Shown: piece by piece, positions 1-7,829 of the stretch | How the letters are laid out: each line of letters starts with the position of its first letter | How positions within the stretch are numbered: position 1 is the first letter of the stretch | Assembly (NCBI GenBank): GCA_045661205.1 | Contig: JAZRFE010000013.1 | Location: 1-63,976, forward strand | Source of the DNA: HGM04593 sp045661205 | GTDB taxonomy: Bacteria; Bacteroidota; Bacteroidia; Bacteroidales; Bacteroidaceae | Length of the DNA: 63,976 nt | Direction: 5' to 3' | The notes under the pieces: model-generated | Told to the model about the DNA's origin: nothing | Databases searched by the model: none | Seen by the model: only the letters and a program-made list of their open reading frames with translations | Translations under genes and position numbers: made by a program

Positions 1-204
1 ATCCTCGATCTCTGTATTAACATAAGGTGAGAGCAACAAGATGCTATCATATTTTTCCTCGCAATATTCAGCAAAGGAAAATACTTGCTCAACAGGTTGA
101 TTTTTAATTTTAAATTCTATTTGTGGTTCGGGAGGGGCACACCCTATCAACGACATACAACTAATAAATAATACAAGGCTATTCAAGAATTTTAAGTATC
201 CCAT
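1..204 (-). CDS. Small lipoprotein, partial (C-terminus outside window)
   Basis: An open frame of 68 codons runs from an ATG at 204 off the left edge. The N-terminus has a short basic/hydrophobic stretch ending in the lipobox LIGC (Cys22), followed by a proline-rich APPEP linker, so the product should be lipidated and tethered to a membrane. The start codon lies 25 bases inside the restored end of the frameshifted DUF6973 gene at 179-729, so the two genes look translationally coupled. No family is recognisable in the visible 68 residues. Because it directly follows a DUF6973 domain it could be a partner or immunity-type protein, but that is inference only. Confidence 0.7.
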   Translation of the reverse strand, partial: MGYLKFLNSLVLFISCMSLIGCAPPEPQIEFKIKNQPVEQVFSFAEYCEEKYDSILLLSPYVNTEIED

Positions 205-729
205 TGTCTGCTGCTTTTATTACTGTTTTTAATAGTTCTTCCTCGCTCCAATTATTTTTTATGGCCTCGTTGCCTAAATAATAACCGACCCTATTATTGT
301 GTAAATCCATTTTTTTGCATTCTCAGTATTAGTCGGTGTATTTTCGTGTGCATTTCCATACTCCTCTGCAAGTGGAGAATTCAATCCCGCCGACACTTGG
401 TTTAGTGCACACCAATAACAATGTCGTACTGCGTCACCATACCCATTTGTCGTACCATCAAATTTTCGACCTACAGTTTTTGCTTTTTCCGCATTTGCAT
501 TAAATTTGTATGCCGTACGAGGATGTCTGAATATAAAACTTTTTTCATCATCTGACAAAGTTTTATATACTTTATATACATCTTCGATCTTTTTTACTTT
601 TGGCTTAATTATTCCACCATTCCCATTTTCATACGCCATTGCAACATCAAAAATGCTGGGCGTTTCATCATTGTCATAAAAATTACTCATAGCTTTTTTA
701 GGGCAAAAGTAATACGCCATCAATGCCAT
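179..729 (-). pseudogene. DUF6973-domain protein, interrupted by a frameshift in an A7 run
   Basis: The frame from 729 encodes 151 residues ending at 274. Residues about 97-129 (AVRHCYWCAL, then GNAHE) match the core of the DUF6973 family, whose conserved pattern is a DA(F/V)RH...W..A block, a GNAHE block and then MDLHNN.G. Here the last block is in the -1 frame: after the run of seven A (310-316 on the plus strand) the other frame reads MDLHNNRVGYYLGNEAIK and continues 27 residues to a TAG at 179. One more A would restore a single gene of about 183 residues. A -1 slip on A AAA AAA would do the same, so programmed frameshifting is possible, but an indel or homopolymer error is simpler. No signal peptide is seen. 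Met14 is an alternative start. Confidence 0.75.
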
Positions 730-765
730 AAGGTTGCAGAATCAACATTTTCAACACTCCACATG

Positions 766-797
766 CAAATATAGTATCTCAAATTCCATTTGTCAAT
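766..797 (-). promoter_or_regulatory. Promoter for the DUF6973 gene
   Basis: Minus strand shows TATATTTG (766-773) and a TTG element at 794-797, 20 bases apart, matching the Bacteroidota TTTG/TAnnTTTG pattern. It lies about 37 bases upstream of the start at 729. Confidence 0.55.
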
Positions 798-855
798 AAA
801 ATTGAGAAATAAACACTTCTCCTTTTAAAGATTTTAACAACGGAAACAAATACAA

Positions 856-894
856 AAAAGGGAAACAAGTTTATTCTTCACTCATTTCCCTTTT
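856..894 (-). terminator. Terminator after the DUF2795 gene
   Basis: AAAAGGGAAA (856-865) pairs with TTTCCCTTTT (885-894). On the minus strand the stem is followed by a T run, and it sits 31 bases past the stop at 926. Confidence 0.7.
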
Positions 895-925
895 GAATAT
901 CAGCTATTTACAATCTGACAAAATT

Positions 926-1150
926 TTAATACTCCTCCTCATCGAAGAAGAAATCTTCGTTGCTGCTGGGGTAATCGGGCCAAATATCCTCTATGCTGTC
1001 ATAGGTTTCTCCCTCATCCTCCATTTCCTGAAGATTCTCTATTACCTCCATAGGTGCGCCCGAACGAACCGCATAATCGATAAGTTCGTCTTTTGTTGCG
1101 GGCCAGGGTGCATCCTCCAATTTTGATGCAAGTTCCAAAGTCCAATACAT
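926..1150 (-). CDS. DUF2795 domain protein
   Basis: 74 residues beginning MYWTLELASKLEDAPWPA, the hallmark of the short, very conserved DUF2795 proteins of Bacteroidota. The C-terminal half is strongly acidic and ends in FFFDEEEY. It has no signal peptide or membrane segment, so it is probably cytoplasmic. Function is unknown; related DUF2795 domains in Actinobacteria resemble small DNA- or protein-binding folds, but I would not transfer that. It has its own promoter (1186-1216) inside the end of pduO and its own terminator, so it is likely a single-gene unit. Confidence 0.9.
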   Translation of the reverse strand: MYWTLELASKLEDAPWPATKDELIDYAVRSGAPMEVIENLQEMEDEGETYDSIEDIWPDYPSSNEDFFFDEEEY

Positions 1151-1185
1151 ATCTTAAATTTTATTTTATTAATTAAAAACGTCTG

Positions 1186-1216
1186 CAAAAATATTGCAAT
1201 TTTATTTATTCACAAT
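1186..1216 (-). promoter_or_regulatory. Promoter for the DUF2795 gene
   Basis: TATTTTTG at 1186-1193 and TTG at 1213-1216 on the minus strand, spaced 19 bases, about 36 bases upstream of the start at 1150. The -33 element overlaps the stop region of pduO. Confidence 0.65.
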
Positions 1217-1760
1217 GTTTTTCCCATTTTTTTTCATTGCCATCGCTCAACTCGCGCGACAGCAGAAAAAGATAATCGGACAGGCGATTCATGTAGGCAA
1301 GCAGCTCGCGTGGCTGTTGGCAGTCGCAATGGAGCGTGATGATACGTCGTTCGGCACGACGACACACTGTGCGACACACATTTGCTACGGCCGAGGCTCC
1401 CACTGTCGATGGCAGCAAAAAACCATTCATTCGTGGCAACGATGCTTCGAGGGCATCTATCGCCTGTTCAAGGTGGGCGAGTGTCTGCTCCTCTATGGGC
1501 GAAGCCATACAAGGGGCTGTGTCGGCAAGAAAGGCAGCTATGGCAAAGAGGCTGCACTGTACGTCGCACAGCACTGTTGCTGCATGGCTGTGCTCCGATA
1601 CTTCGGCCTGCAAAAGAGCAATATTCGCACAAAGCTCGTCTACTGTGCCATAAGCCTCTACGCGAGCATTGTCTTTGCTGACACGCTCGCCGTGTAGCAG
1701 GGAGGTTTCCCCACCGTCACCTTTGGTCGTATATATAAGAGCTTTTTTCATTGTCGTCAC
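1206..1760 (-). CDS. pduO: ATP:cob(I)alamin adenosyltransferase, PduO type
   Basis: 184 residues of the PduO/MMAB adenosyltransferase family, which transfers the 5'-deoxyadenosyl group of ATP to cob(I)alamin to make coenzyme B12. Seen: the N-terminal phosphate-binding segment YTTKGDGGETSL, the VEAYGTVDELCA helix, and near the C-terminus the VCRTVCRRAERR block and YMNRLSDYLFLLSR motif. Length is normal for the trimeric cytoplasmic enzyme. The start given is GTG at 1760, overlapping the upstream gene's TGA as GTGA; the ATG three codons later (1751) is equally possible. It is the last gene of a metK-led unit, so it may be under the same SAM-II riboswitch. No B12 riboswitch is seen here. Confidence 0.95.
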   Translation of the reverse strand: MTTMKKALIYTTKGDGGETSLLHGERVSKDNARVEAYGTVDELCANIALLQAEVSEHSHAATVLCDVQCSLFAIAAFLADTAPCMASPIEEQTLAHLEQAIDALEASLPRMNGFLLPSTVGASAVANVCRTVCRRAERRIITLHCDCQQPRELLAYMNRLSDYLFLLSRELSDGNEKKWEKHCE

Positions 1761-2347
1761 TTTTTCAATGTGTAGTGCTGTTTCCTGTAACTCTTGTCGA
1801 AGAACAGCACACCCACGCTGTATAAATCAAATGTAACAGCTACGGCACCATTTTGTTTAACGCCTTGCCACCACTCTTCCTTTTCGCGGGTACGGTGTAT
1901 GCCCTCTACTATTATCACGCTCGACGATGATACACGCCCCAGAGCCTGCTGCACCACCGACGCATAAGCGGGTGTCTCTCCCACATACAACAAACCTAAG
2001 CCCCCTCCTTGTTCAAAGGCGGTAGCTATTTGTTGCAAAGCATCATTGCCGGGGAACAGCGACGCGCCCACCGAGGGGCAGGCCATCGTGAGTGCGCACG
2101 CTACTGCCTCGCAAGGTGCACACATGATGATATTCTGCGGATGGGCATAATTGGCGATGCGGAACAACATTCGTGCGAGCGCAGACTTGTAGCCACACTT
2201 TTTCGCAGTGCTGTTTATTGCGGGATAGGCATAATAAGGATGTTTCTCGGCAAGTACGCCGGTAACAAAATGAAAGGCATAGGGGGATTGTACTCCATAC
2301 CCCCTATTATGCCTGTACCTGTTTATCAAATCTTTTATGCCCAGCAT
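1757..2347 (-). CDS. Methyltransferase-like protein, probably degenerate
   Basis: 196 residues. The N-terminus HNRGYGVQSPYAFHFVTGVL is characteristic of a Bacteroidota family annotated as class I SAM-dependent methyltransferase-like. The middle (about 67-150) has the alternating strand/helix pattern of a Rossmann fold, including GLGLLYVGE and SSVIIVEGIH. The glycine-rich SAM loop (GxGxG) expected after the first strand is not evident, so catalytic activity is doubtful. It starts 20 bases after metK and overlaps pduO by four bases, so it should be co-transcribed with both. Position next to a SAM synthetase fits a SAM-fold protein, but the substrate is unknown. Confidence 0.8.
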   Translation of the reverse strand: MLGIKDLINRYRHNRGYGVQSPYAFHFVTGVLAEKHPYYAYPAINSTAKKCGYKSALARMLFRIANYAHPQNIIMCAPCEAVACALTMACPSVGASLFPGNDALQQIATAFEQGGGLGLLYVGETPAYASVVQQALGRVSSSSVIIVEGIHRTREKEEWWQGVKQNGAVAVTFDLYSVGVLFFDKSYRKQHYTLKK

Positions 2348-2367
2348 CGCCGTACTTTTTCACACGA

Positions 2368-3660
2368 TTAGAGCGCGAAAGCTGCCTTCACTGCATCCAC
2401 ATAGTCGAGTTTCTCCCATGTGAAAAGTTCCACCTCCATTGTCTTTGAAGGAAGGTAACGCGAAGTAAAGGTCTTTGTTACAACCTCGGGTGTACGACCC
2501 ATATGTCCGTATGCTGCTGTCTCACTGTATATAGGGTTGCGCAGTTTCAGACGCTCCTCGATTGCTTTGGGGCGAAGGTCGAACATTTCGGCCACCTTGT
2601 TTGCAATCTCGCCGTCGTTCATTGCAACCTTTGCTGTGCCATAGGTGTTTACAAACACGCTTACGGGCTGAGCAACGCCAATAGCGTAAGAGAGCTGTAT
2701 AAGCATTTCGTCGGCCACGCCAGCTGCAACGAGGTTCTTGGCAATGTGACGCGCTGCATAGGCTGCGCTACGGTCTACCTTAGAGGGGTCTTTACCGCTG
2801 AATGCGCCACCACCATGAGCACCCTTACCGCCGTATGTATCAACGATAATCTTACGGCCTGTAAGACCTGTGTCGCCATGAGGGCCGCCGATAACGAACT
2901 TACCTGTGGGGTTCACATGATATTTGATATTCTCGTCGAAGAGTGCAAGCACACTTGCCGAATTGATTTTTGCCTTTACGCGGGGCATGAGGATGTTGAT
3001 AACATCTTCGCGTATTTTTGCCATCTGAGCAGCGTCGGCAGCATCCTGTGTGCCTTCGGCTGTCTGGGCTGGTGAGATAAAGTCGTCGTGCTGTGTAGAT
3101 ACAACGATGGTGTCGATGCGCACGGGGCGGTTGTTATCATCGTACTCTACTGTTACCTGGCTCTTTGAGTCGGGACGCAGATAGGTCATCACATTACCCT
3201 CGCGACGGATAGCCGCAAGCTCTGTGAGGATAAGATGCGAGAGGTCGAGTGAAACGGGCATGTAGTTCTCGGTCTCGTTGATAGCATAACCGAACATCAT
3301 TCCCTGGTCGCCGGCACCCTGCTCCATGGGGTCCTCGCGCTCTACTCCACGAGAAATATCGGCACTCTGCTCGTGTATTGCCGAGAAGATACCGCAGGAG
3401 TTTCCGTCGAACATGTACTCGCTTTTTGTGTAACCTATGCGATTAATCACGCGACGTGCAATATCCTGCATATCAACATATGCCGAAGATTTCACCTCAC
3501 CGGCAAGCACCACCTGGCCTGTGGTAACAAGAGTCTCGCAAGCTACTTTAGACTGTGCGTCGAACGCAATAAGTTCATCAAGAACAGCATCGGAAATCTG
3601 GTCGGCTACTTTGTCGGGGTGACCCTCCGACACAGATTCAGAAGTAAAAAGATATCCCAT
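2368..3660 (-). CDS. metK: S-adenosylmethionine synthetase (methionine adenosyltransferase)
   Basis: 430 residues; makes SAM from methionine and ATP. The three-domain MetK fold is clear: N-terminal SVSEGHPDKVADQISDAVLD (His and Asp of the ATP/Mg site), the central GAGDQGMMFGYA loop near residue 120, and the GGGAFSGKDPSKVDRSAAY segment near residue 290 with the catalytic Lys/Asp/Arg. The length is that of the longer Bacteroidota form (E. coli 384). It is preceded by a SAM-II type riboswitch and a TAnnTTTG promoter, so end-product control of synthesis is expected. It leads a likely operon with the methyltransferase-like gene and pduO. Confidence 0.99.
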   Translation of the reverse strand: MGYLFTSESVSEGHPDKVADQISDAVLDELIAFDAQSKVACETLVTTGQVVLAGEVKSSAYVDMQDIARRVINRIGYTKSEYMFDGNSCGIFSAIHEQSADISRGVEREDPMEQGAGDQGMMFGYAINETENYMPVSLDLSHLILTELAAIRREGNVMTYLRPDSKSQVTVEYDDNNRPVRIDTIVVSTQHDDFISPAQTAEGTQDAADAAQMAKIREDVINILMPRVKAKINSASVLALFDENIKYHVNPTGKFVIGGPHGDTGLTGRKIIVDTYGGKGAHGGGAFSGKDPSKVDRSAAYAARHIAKNLVAAGVADEMLIQLSYAIGVAQPVSVFVNTYGTAKVAMNDGEIANKVAEMFDLRPKAIEERLKLRNPIYSETAAYGHMGRTPEVVTKTFTSRYLPSKTMEVELFTWEKLDYVDAVKAAFAL

Positions 3661-3753
3661 ATTATAAAGAATAACAATTTTGCCGATTGCTCGGCGGTTA
3701 ATAATATCAATTTAAATAAGATGGGATGCAGTAATACACGATAGTGCCCGGTG

Positions 3754-3816
3754 ACCTTGGCAGACAAGGTTTTTAGCATTTTTTATCGTGGTTGCAAGCA
3801 GCCCAAATCTTTCCAC
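3754..3816 (-). ncRNA. SAM-II type riboswitch in the metK leader
   Basis: Minus strand, aptamer 3816 to 3765: a GTGG...CCAC P1 stem enclosing the conserved GATTT and TTGCAA loop, followed by GATAAA and GCTAAA, in the order and spacing of the SAM-II (metA motif) pseudoknot. Compared with the textbook SAM-II from metX, the loop CC / 3' GG pair appears here as GG / CC, which is consistent with the pseudoknot. The 3' strand ACCTTG (3765-3770) can alternatively pair with CAAGGT (3754-3759) in a perfect 6-bp hairpin, a plausible switch. It lies about 105 bases before the metK ATG. Confidence 0.8.
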
Positions 3817-3855
3817 AAGAAAACCTTTGCGACAGAAACGCTCGGTTTTCTGCTG

Positions 3856-3863
3856 CAAAGGTA
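3856..3863 (-). promoter_or_regulatory. Promoter (-7 element) of the metK operon
   Basis: TACCTTTG on the minus strand, 40 bases upstream of the riboswitch aptamer. The -33 region is a weak TTTC. Transcription would start near 3850, giving a leader of about 190 bases. Confidence 0.55.
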
Positions 3864-3941
3864 ACTCCTTTTCTCGAAATATGTATTATTTTTAACTCTT
3901 TTTATATGCGCGTAAATAAAATTATGTGCAGAGGCCGCTTT

Positions 3942-6254
3942 TTACCTTATTATAAGGATCTTTGTTGCCGCACCTTTATTGCCATTCTCGTCGTAGGCAA
4001 GCACATAGTAGACACCTGCACCAACGCGCTCGCCACGCATATTACAGCCGTCCCACGTCATCTGTCCACCAATGGATATTGTCTCGTAAATGAGTGTTCC
4101 CGCCGAGTTTGTTATCTTCACACTGCAATCCTGTGTAAAGCCCGTCACGCATATTTCGCCCGTATAATCTTCGCGCACAGGGTTGGGGTAAGCATGTAGT
4201 GAACCTTCGTCGAGAGCGTCAGACGGCTCGGTAGCATCGCTCATGTAGCTCACAAGGCCTGCGCCTGTGCCAATAAACACTTCGCCGGTGGTTTCTTCAA
4301 TGGCAAGGCTCACAATACTGTTCGAGGGTAGGGGTGAGTTCTCCATTGTAAAGTGGTGAATGGTCTCAAGCCCGTCGGCACTCACCAAATAGAGGCCGTT
4401 ATCTTTTGTTCCCACCCATTTACGGTTGGCGCCATCGACACATATTGTCTGAACAGCCACATTGCTCAATAGGTAGTCGGCAAGGCCGGTACCATCGTTA
4501 CGAGGCACTTTTATCTGAGTAAAGGTTACACCGCCGTCGAAGAACTTCTTGGGATTGGGAAGTACAAACAGACCCGCATCGGTGCCTATCCACATTTGTC
4601 CGTTGCGATCCTCGGTCAAAGCAAACAACTGGAAAATATCGTAGTTTATTCCATCCTGATTTTTGAAATGTGCAGTAACGAATTTTGTCTCGTCGTCGCT
4701 TGTGTCGAACGGAGTATTATTCATTTTTGCACAAAAGAGACCTGCATCGGCCTGGAGAGATGTCACCCACAGCCATCCTCGCGAGTCGAAAAGAATATCG
4801 ACCATTGTGGAAGATTTTGCTATATCCTTATAATAGAGTTGTGTCCACGAGCCGTCGTTCTTAATCACCTTTATAATATCCTTAACACCTGTGTTTGTCA
4901 TCCACAGATTACCGTCGGAGTCGTACTTCAAGCGCGGAACACGCACATAACGGTTCGCATAAACATAGCCGTCGGCAGCAACAGTTTCCAATATTGAATT
5001 TTCGTGATTGTAATGTTTAACAAACTCACCGTCGCGGAACTCATAGAGTCCATATCCGAACGAACTTGCAAAGTAGTGTCCCGCATCGAGAGGATTCTCC
5101 ACGAGCGAGGTTACATTCTGATAGTTCAGTCCTGTGGTGGTCTTTACCTCCTGCTCTTGGAAGTTCTGCCATTTGTCGCCGTCGTACACCATGGCCGTTC
5201 CTTCGTAGAAGGTTACGTCGAAATAGTTGAGATTACCTCCTGCAACAAGCAGATTACCATCGGGCGTAAAAGTGAGGTATTCACAATAGCTTCGTATGGG
5301 GCTGTTGGGCTGTATATCGCTTACTTTCATTGCCAGCTCGCCATCCTTTATCGAGAGACACGAAAGGCCGTCGGCACCGTTGCAACTCCATAAATAATTG
5401 CCATCGGGACACATTGTAATGGTGTTTCCCTGCAAAGAATACACTGCGTAGCTCTCGGGCGAGTCGTACACATAGACCTTGGAGGCTGTTCCCACCAACA
5501 TCTTTCCGTCAGCAACGCGCATATATTTGAATTTTTCATTTTCGCTGGTCGGCACAAGTTTAGTCCAACGAGCATTTACGTCGAGCGAGTAGAAACCTAA
5601 GCCGTACATGATGCAGTAGAGCTTACCCTCGTAAATATCGAGCGCAGGGATATCGTAGTTGAGCAGTTTCTTCCAATTTTTGTTGTCAAGCAGATTGTCG
5701 GCAAGGCTGCCGCGGTAGAGCCCCTCGGGAGTACCCGCGAAAATATAACCCTCGTAAACGGCCACGCACTTAACATTCTTGCCCAAAGTATATGAATTTC
5801 CAAACTCCTGACGTTTCAGGTTGAGTGTCACAATGCCGAAGTTTGTGGAGATATATGCCATGCTATCCGACACTTGCAGATTGTTTATCTTTTTATCGGC
5901 AAGATTCTTGTTCTTGAAGTCGGTGATGTTGTATAGCGTCTCGTCGTCGTAGAGCAAGTCGATGTTGCCATTTTCATACACAATGACAAGAGCATCTATC
6001 GCATTGCTGTACTCTATACATGAAATCTTTGCATCGCTCAGGGTGGTATTGTGGTCGTAAGCGCGCAACTCTCCATCCTCTTTTCCATAGGAATAGAGGT
6101 TGCCGGCACTAAGCACATACACCTTGTCGCCCACCACACAACAGTTGGTGGCGTAACGGTAAGAATTGTGTACTCTCCAATCGCCTACTGCGGCAGCAAG
6201 CCACGACAGCGACACGAAGAGCATCAACAGCGATACAATGATTTTTTTATTCAT
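3942..6254 (-). CDS. porZ: Type IX secretion system protein PorZ
   Basis: 770 residues. A signal peptide (1-22, ending WLAAA) is followed by two beta-propeller regions with many GDKVYVLS, GLYSLD and WIGTDAGLF-type blades, as in ligand-sensing two-component propellers. The C-terminal ~80 residues, starting at SLHAYPNPV, form a type A sorting domain ending KILIIR. Length and architecture match PorZ of Porphyromonas gingivalis (776 residues). That protein is a surface component of the PorU-PorV-PorQ-PorZ attachment complex, which cleaves sorting domains and joins cargo to A-LPS. It is itself exported by the system it serves. The start ATG overlaps the rdgB stop by four bases, so the two genes are coupled. 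Confidence 0.9.
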   Translation of the reverse strand: MNKKIIVSLLMLFVSLSWLAAAVGDWRVHNSYRYATNCCVVGDKVYVLSAGNLYSYGKEDGELRAYDHNTTLSDAKISCIEYSNAIDALVIVYENGNIDLLYDDETLYNITDFKNKNLADKKINNLQVSDSMAYISTNFGIVTLNLKRQEFGNSYTLGKNVKCVAVYEGYIFAGTPEGLYRGSLADNLLDNKNWKKLLNYDIPALDIYEGKLYCIMYGLGFYSLDVNARWTKLVPTSENEKFKYMRVADGKMLVGTASKVYVYDSPESYAVYSLQGNTITMCPDGNYLWSCNGADGLSCLSIKDGELAMKVSDIQPNSPIRSYCEYLTFTPDGNLLVAGGNLNYFDVTFYEGTAMVYDGDKWQNFQEQEVKTTTGLNYQNVTSLVENPLDAGHYFASSFGYGLYEFRDGEFVKHYNHENSILETVAADGYVYANRYVRVPRLKYDSDGNLWMTNTGVKDIIKVIKNDGSWTQLYYKDIAKSSTMVDILFDSRGWLWVTSLQADAGLFCAKMNNTPFDTSDDETKFVTAHFKNQDGINYDIFQLFALTEDRNGQMWIGTDAGLFVLPNPKKFFDGGVTFTQIKVPRNDGTGLADYLLSNVAVQTICVDGANRKWVGTKDNGLYLVSADGLETIHHFTMENSPLPSNSIVSLAIEETTGEVFIGTGAGLVSYMSDATEPSDALDEGSLHAYPNPVREDYTGEICVTGFTQDCSVKITNSAGTLIYETISIGGQMTWDGCNMRGERVGAGVYYVLAYDENGNKGAATKILIIR

Positions 6255-6826
6255 AGCGTTTGCAGATAATCGTTAAGCGCAGAGGCGGCACGCGAACGGT
6301 GGCTTATAGCATTTTTCTGCTCGGCAGCCATCTGAGCAAAGCTGACGTCGTACCCCTCGGGAACAAACACCGGGTCGTAACCGAACCCCGAACCGCCCTT
6401 GCGTTCGGTGGCAATCGTTCCACGCACTACTCCGTCGAAAAGCCTCTCCTCTCCATCTATTATTAACGCAATAACCGTGCGAAATTGTGCACTACGGTCA
6501 TTTTTTCCTGTTAAATTTTCGAGGAGCTTGCGCATATTGGCCTCGGAGTCGTTGTTCTCGCCCGCATAACGTGCCGAGTATACACCGGGCGCGCCATCGA
6601 GAGCATCAACCTCGAGACCTGTATCGTCGGCGAAGCAAGCAACGGAGTATTTCTCGTAAATGTGACGCGCCTTTATCAGCGCATTACCCTCGAGAGTGGT
6701 AGCCGTCTCGGGAATATCGTCGTTACAGCCAATGTCGGCAAGCGACAAAAGCTCTACCTTTCCGCCGAGGATGGCACGCATCTCTTCGAGCTTATGTTTG
6801 TTGTTTGTTGCAAATACAAGTTTCAT
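6251..6826 (-). CDS. rdgB: Non-canonical purine NTP pyrophosphatase (dITP/XTP diphosphatase)
   Basis: 191 residues of the HAM1/RdgB family, which hydrolyses dITP, ITP and XTP to monophosphates and so keeps deaminated purines out of nucleic acids. Seen: N-terminal FATNNKHKLEEM, the metal-binding ADDTGLEVDALDGAPGVYSARYAG region at about 65-90, and C-terminal SGFGYDPVFVPEG plus SHRSRA. Cytoplasmic, usual length. It overlaps yitT upstream and porZ downstream by four bases each, making a tightly coupled three-gene unit with no obvious functional theme. Confidence 0.98.
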   Translation of the reverse strand: MKLVFATNNKHKLEEMRAILGGKVELLSLADIGCNDDIPETATTLEGNALIKARHIYEKYSVACFADDTGLEVDALDGAPGVYSARYAGENNDSEANMRKLLENLTGKNDRSAQFRTVIALIIDGEERLFDGVVRGTIATERKGGSGFGYDPVFVPEGYDVSFAQMAAEQKNAISHRSRAASALNDYLQTL

Positions 6827-7734
6827 TTTTTCACCTTTATTTTATCGAAGCCAGCACCATACACACCCGACACACGCGACTGTGTGATAAAGGCGCAAGG
6901 GTCTATCTCGTGAACAATTCTGAACACTTCAACCGCTTCGGCGGCACGCATCATGGTGACAATAACCTTAGTATCCTCTTTGGTATAATATCCCACGCCG
7001 TTGAGCAGTGTCACACCTCGGTGCATCTCTTTGGTAATATATTCCGAAATCTCACTATACTTCTTGGAGAATATAAGGAACTGCACCAGACGACGGTTGC
7101 TGTTCACCACATAGTCGAGCATGGTTGAAGAGATAAGCAGCGTTATAAGACCATAGAACACCTTGGACACTTCGCTTGTGCCGAAAATAAATCCGCTGCT
7201 CAACACGACAGCCACGTCGATATACATGATGACACGACCGAGACTGACATCGCGATATTTGTTTATGATGGCAGCAATAATATCAGTACCTCCTGTGCTT
7301 CCGCCATTCACGAAACATATTCCTATACCCATTCCGCAGAAACATGCACCAATGATACTTGCCTCGAATGTAGCCTCACCGCCCAACACCGTCAGTGCGT
7401 CGAGGCTGTATGTGTGAAGCAGGTTCTGAACAATTTCGAGGAAGAAGGTCAGCGCAAATACGGCATAAATGGTTTTCAGACAGAAACGTATTCCCAACTC
7501 CTTGACTGCAACGAGCAACAGGAACACATTTATTATGAAATAGGTATACTGCATAGGGAAGCCGGTGGCATACTGTATAACAGCACCGATACCGGCCGTA
7601 CCGCCCGACACCAATTTATACGGAAGAAGAAAGAACACCCATCCGAAGGCGTATATAACAAGACCCAATGTTATCATCACATACTCCTTTGCTGCGAGCA
7701 TAATGCCCTTTTTAGGAATACTTAAACCACCCAT
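6823..7734 (-). CDS. YitT family membrane protein (DUF161/DUF2179)
   Basis: 303 residues with five to six hydrophobic segments between about 15 and 205 (for example YVMITLGLVIYAFGWVFFLL and GACFCGMGIGICFVNGG), including the family motif GGSTGGTDIIA. A soluble C-terminal DUF2179 domain follows (about 220-295; VTLLNGVGYYTKEDTKVI). Such proteins are inner-membrane and widespread; some are described as transporters, but the substrate is not established. The first Met is used; Met12 (GIMLAAKEY) is an alternative. It is likely the first gene of the yitT-rdgB-porZ unit. Confidence 0.93.
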   Translation of the reverse strand: MGGLSIPKKGIMLAAKEYVMITLGLVIYAFGWVFFLLPYKLVSGGTAGIGAVIQYATGFPMQYTYFIINVFLLLVAVKELGIRFCLKTIYAVFALTFFLEIVQNLLHTYSLDALTVLGGEATFEASIIGACFCGMGIGICFVNGGSTGGTDIIAAIINKYRDVSLGRVIMYIDVAVVLSSGFIFGTSEVSKVFYGLITLLISSTMLDYVVNSNRRLVQFLIFSKKYSEISEYITKEMHRGVTLLNGVGYYTKEDTKVIVTMMRAAEAVEVFRIVHEIDPCAFITQSRVSGVYGAGFDKIKVKK

Positions 7735-7783
7735 ACTCTTTTCTTTGTTAAGAAGTTTTTAATTCAGTTTGTTTAATACAAAA

Positions 7784-7817
7784 CCGGTGCGCCAATGTCT
7801 GAACATCGGCCCACCGG
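7784..7817 (-). terminator. Terminator after leuS
   Basis: Imperfect stem CCGGTG (7784-7789) with CACCGG (7812-7817), extended by GCC/GGC and ATGT/ACAT pairs around a short loop. The minus-strand tail is TTTTG. It lies 13 bases after the leuS stop. Confidence 0.7.
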
Positions 7818-7829
7818 AACTATTGTGAT

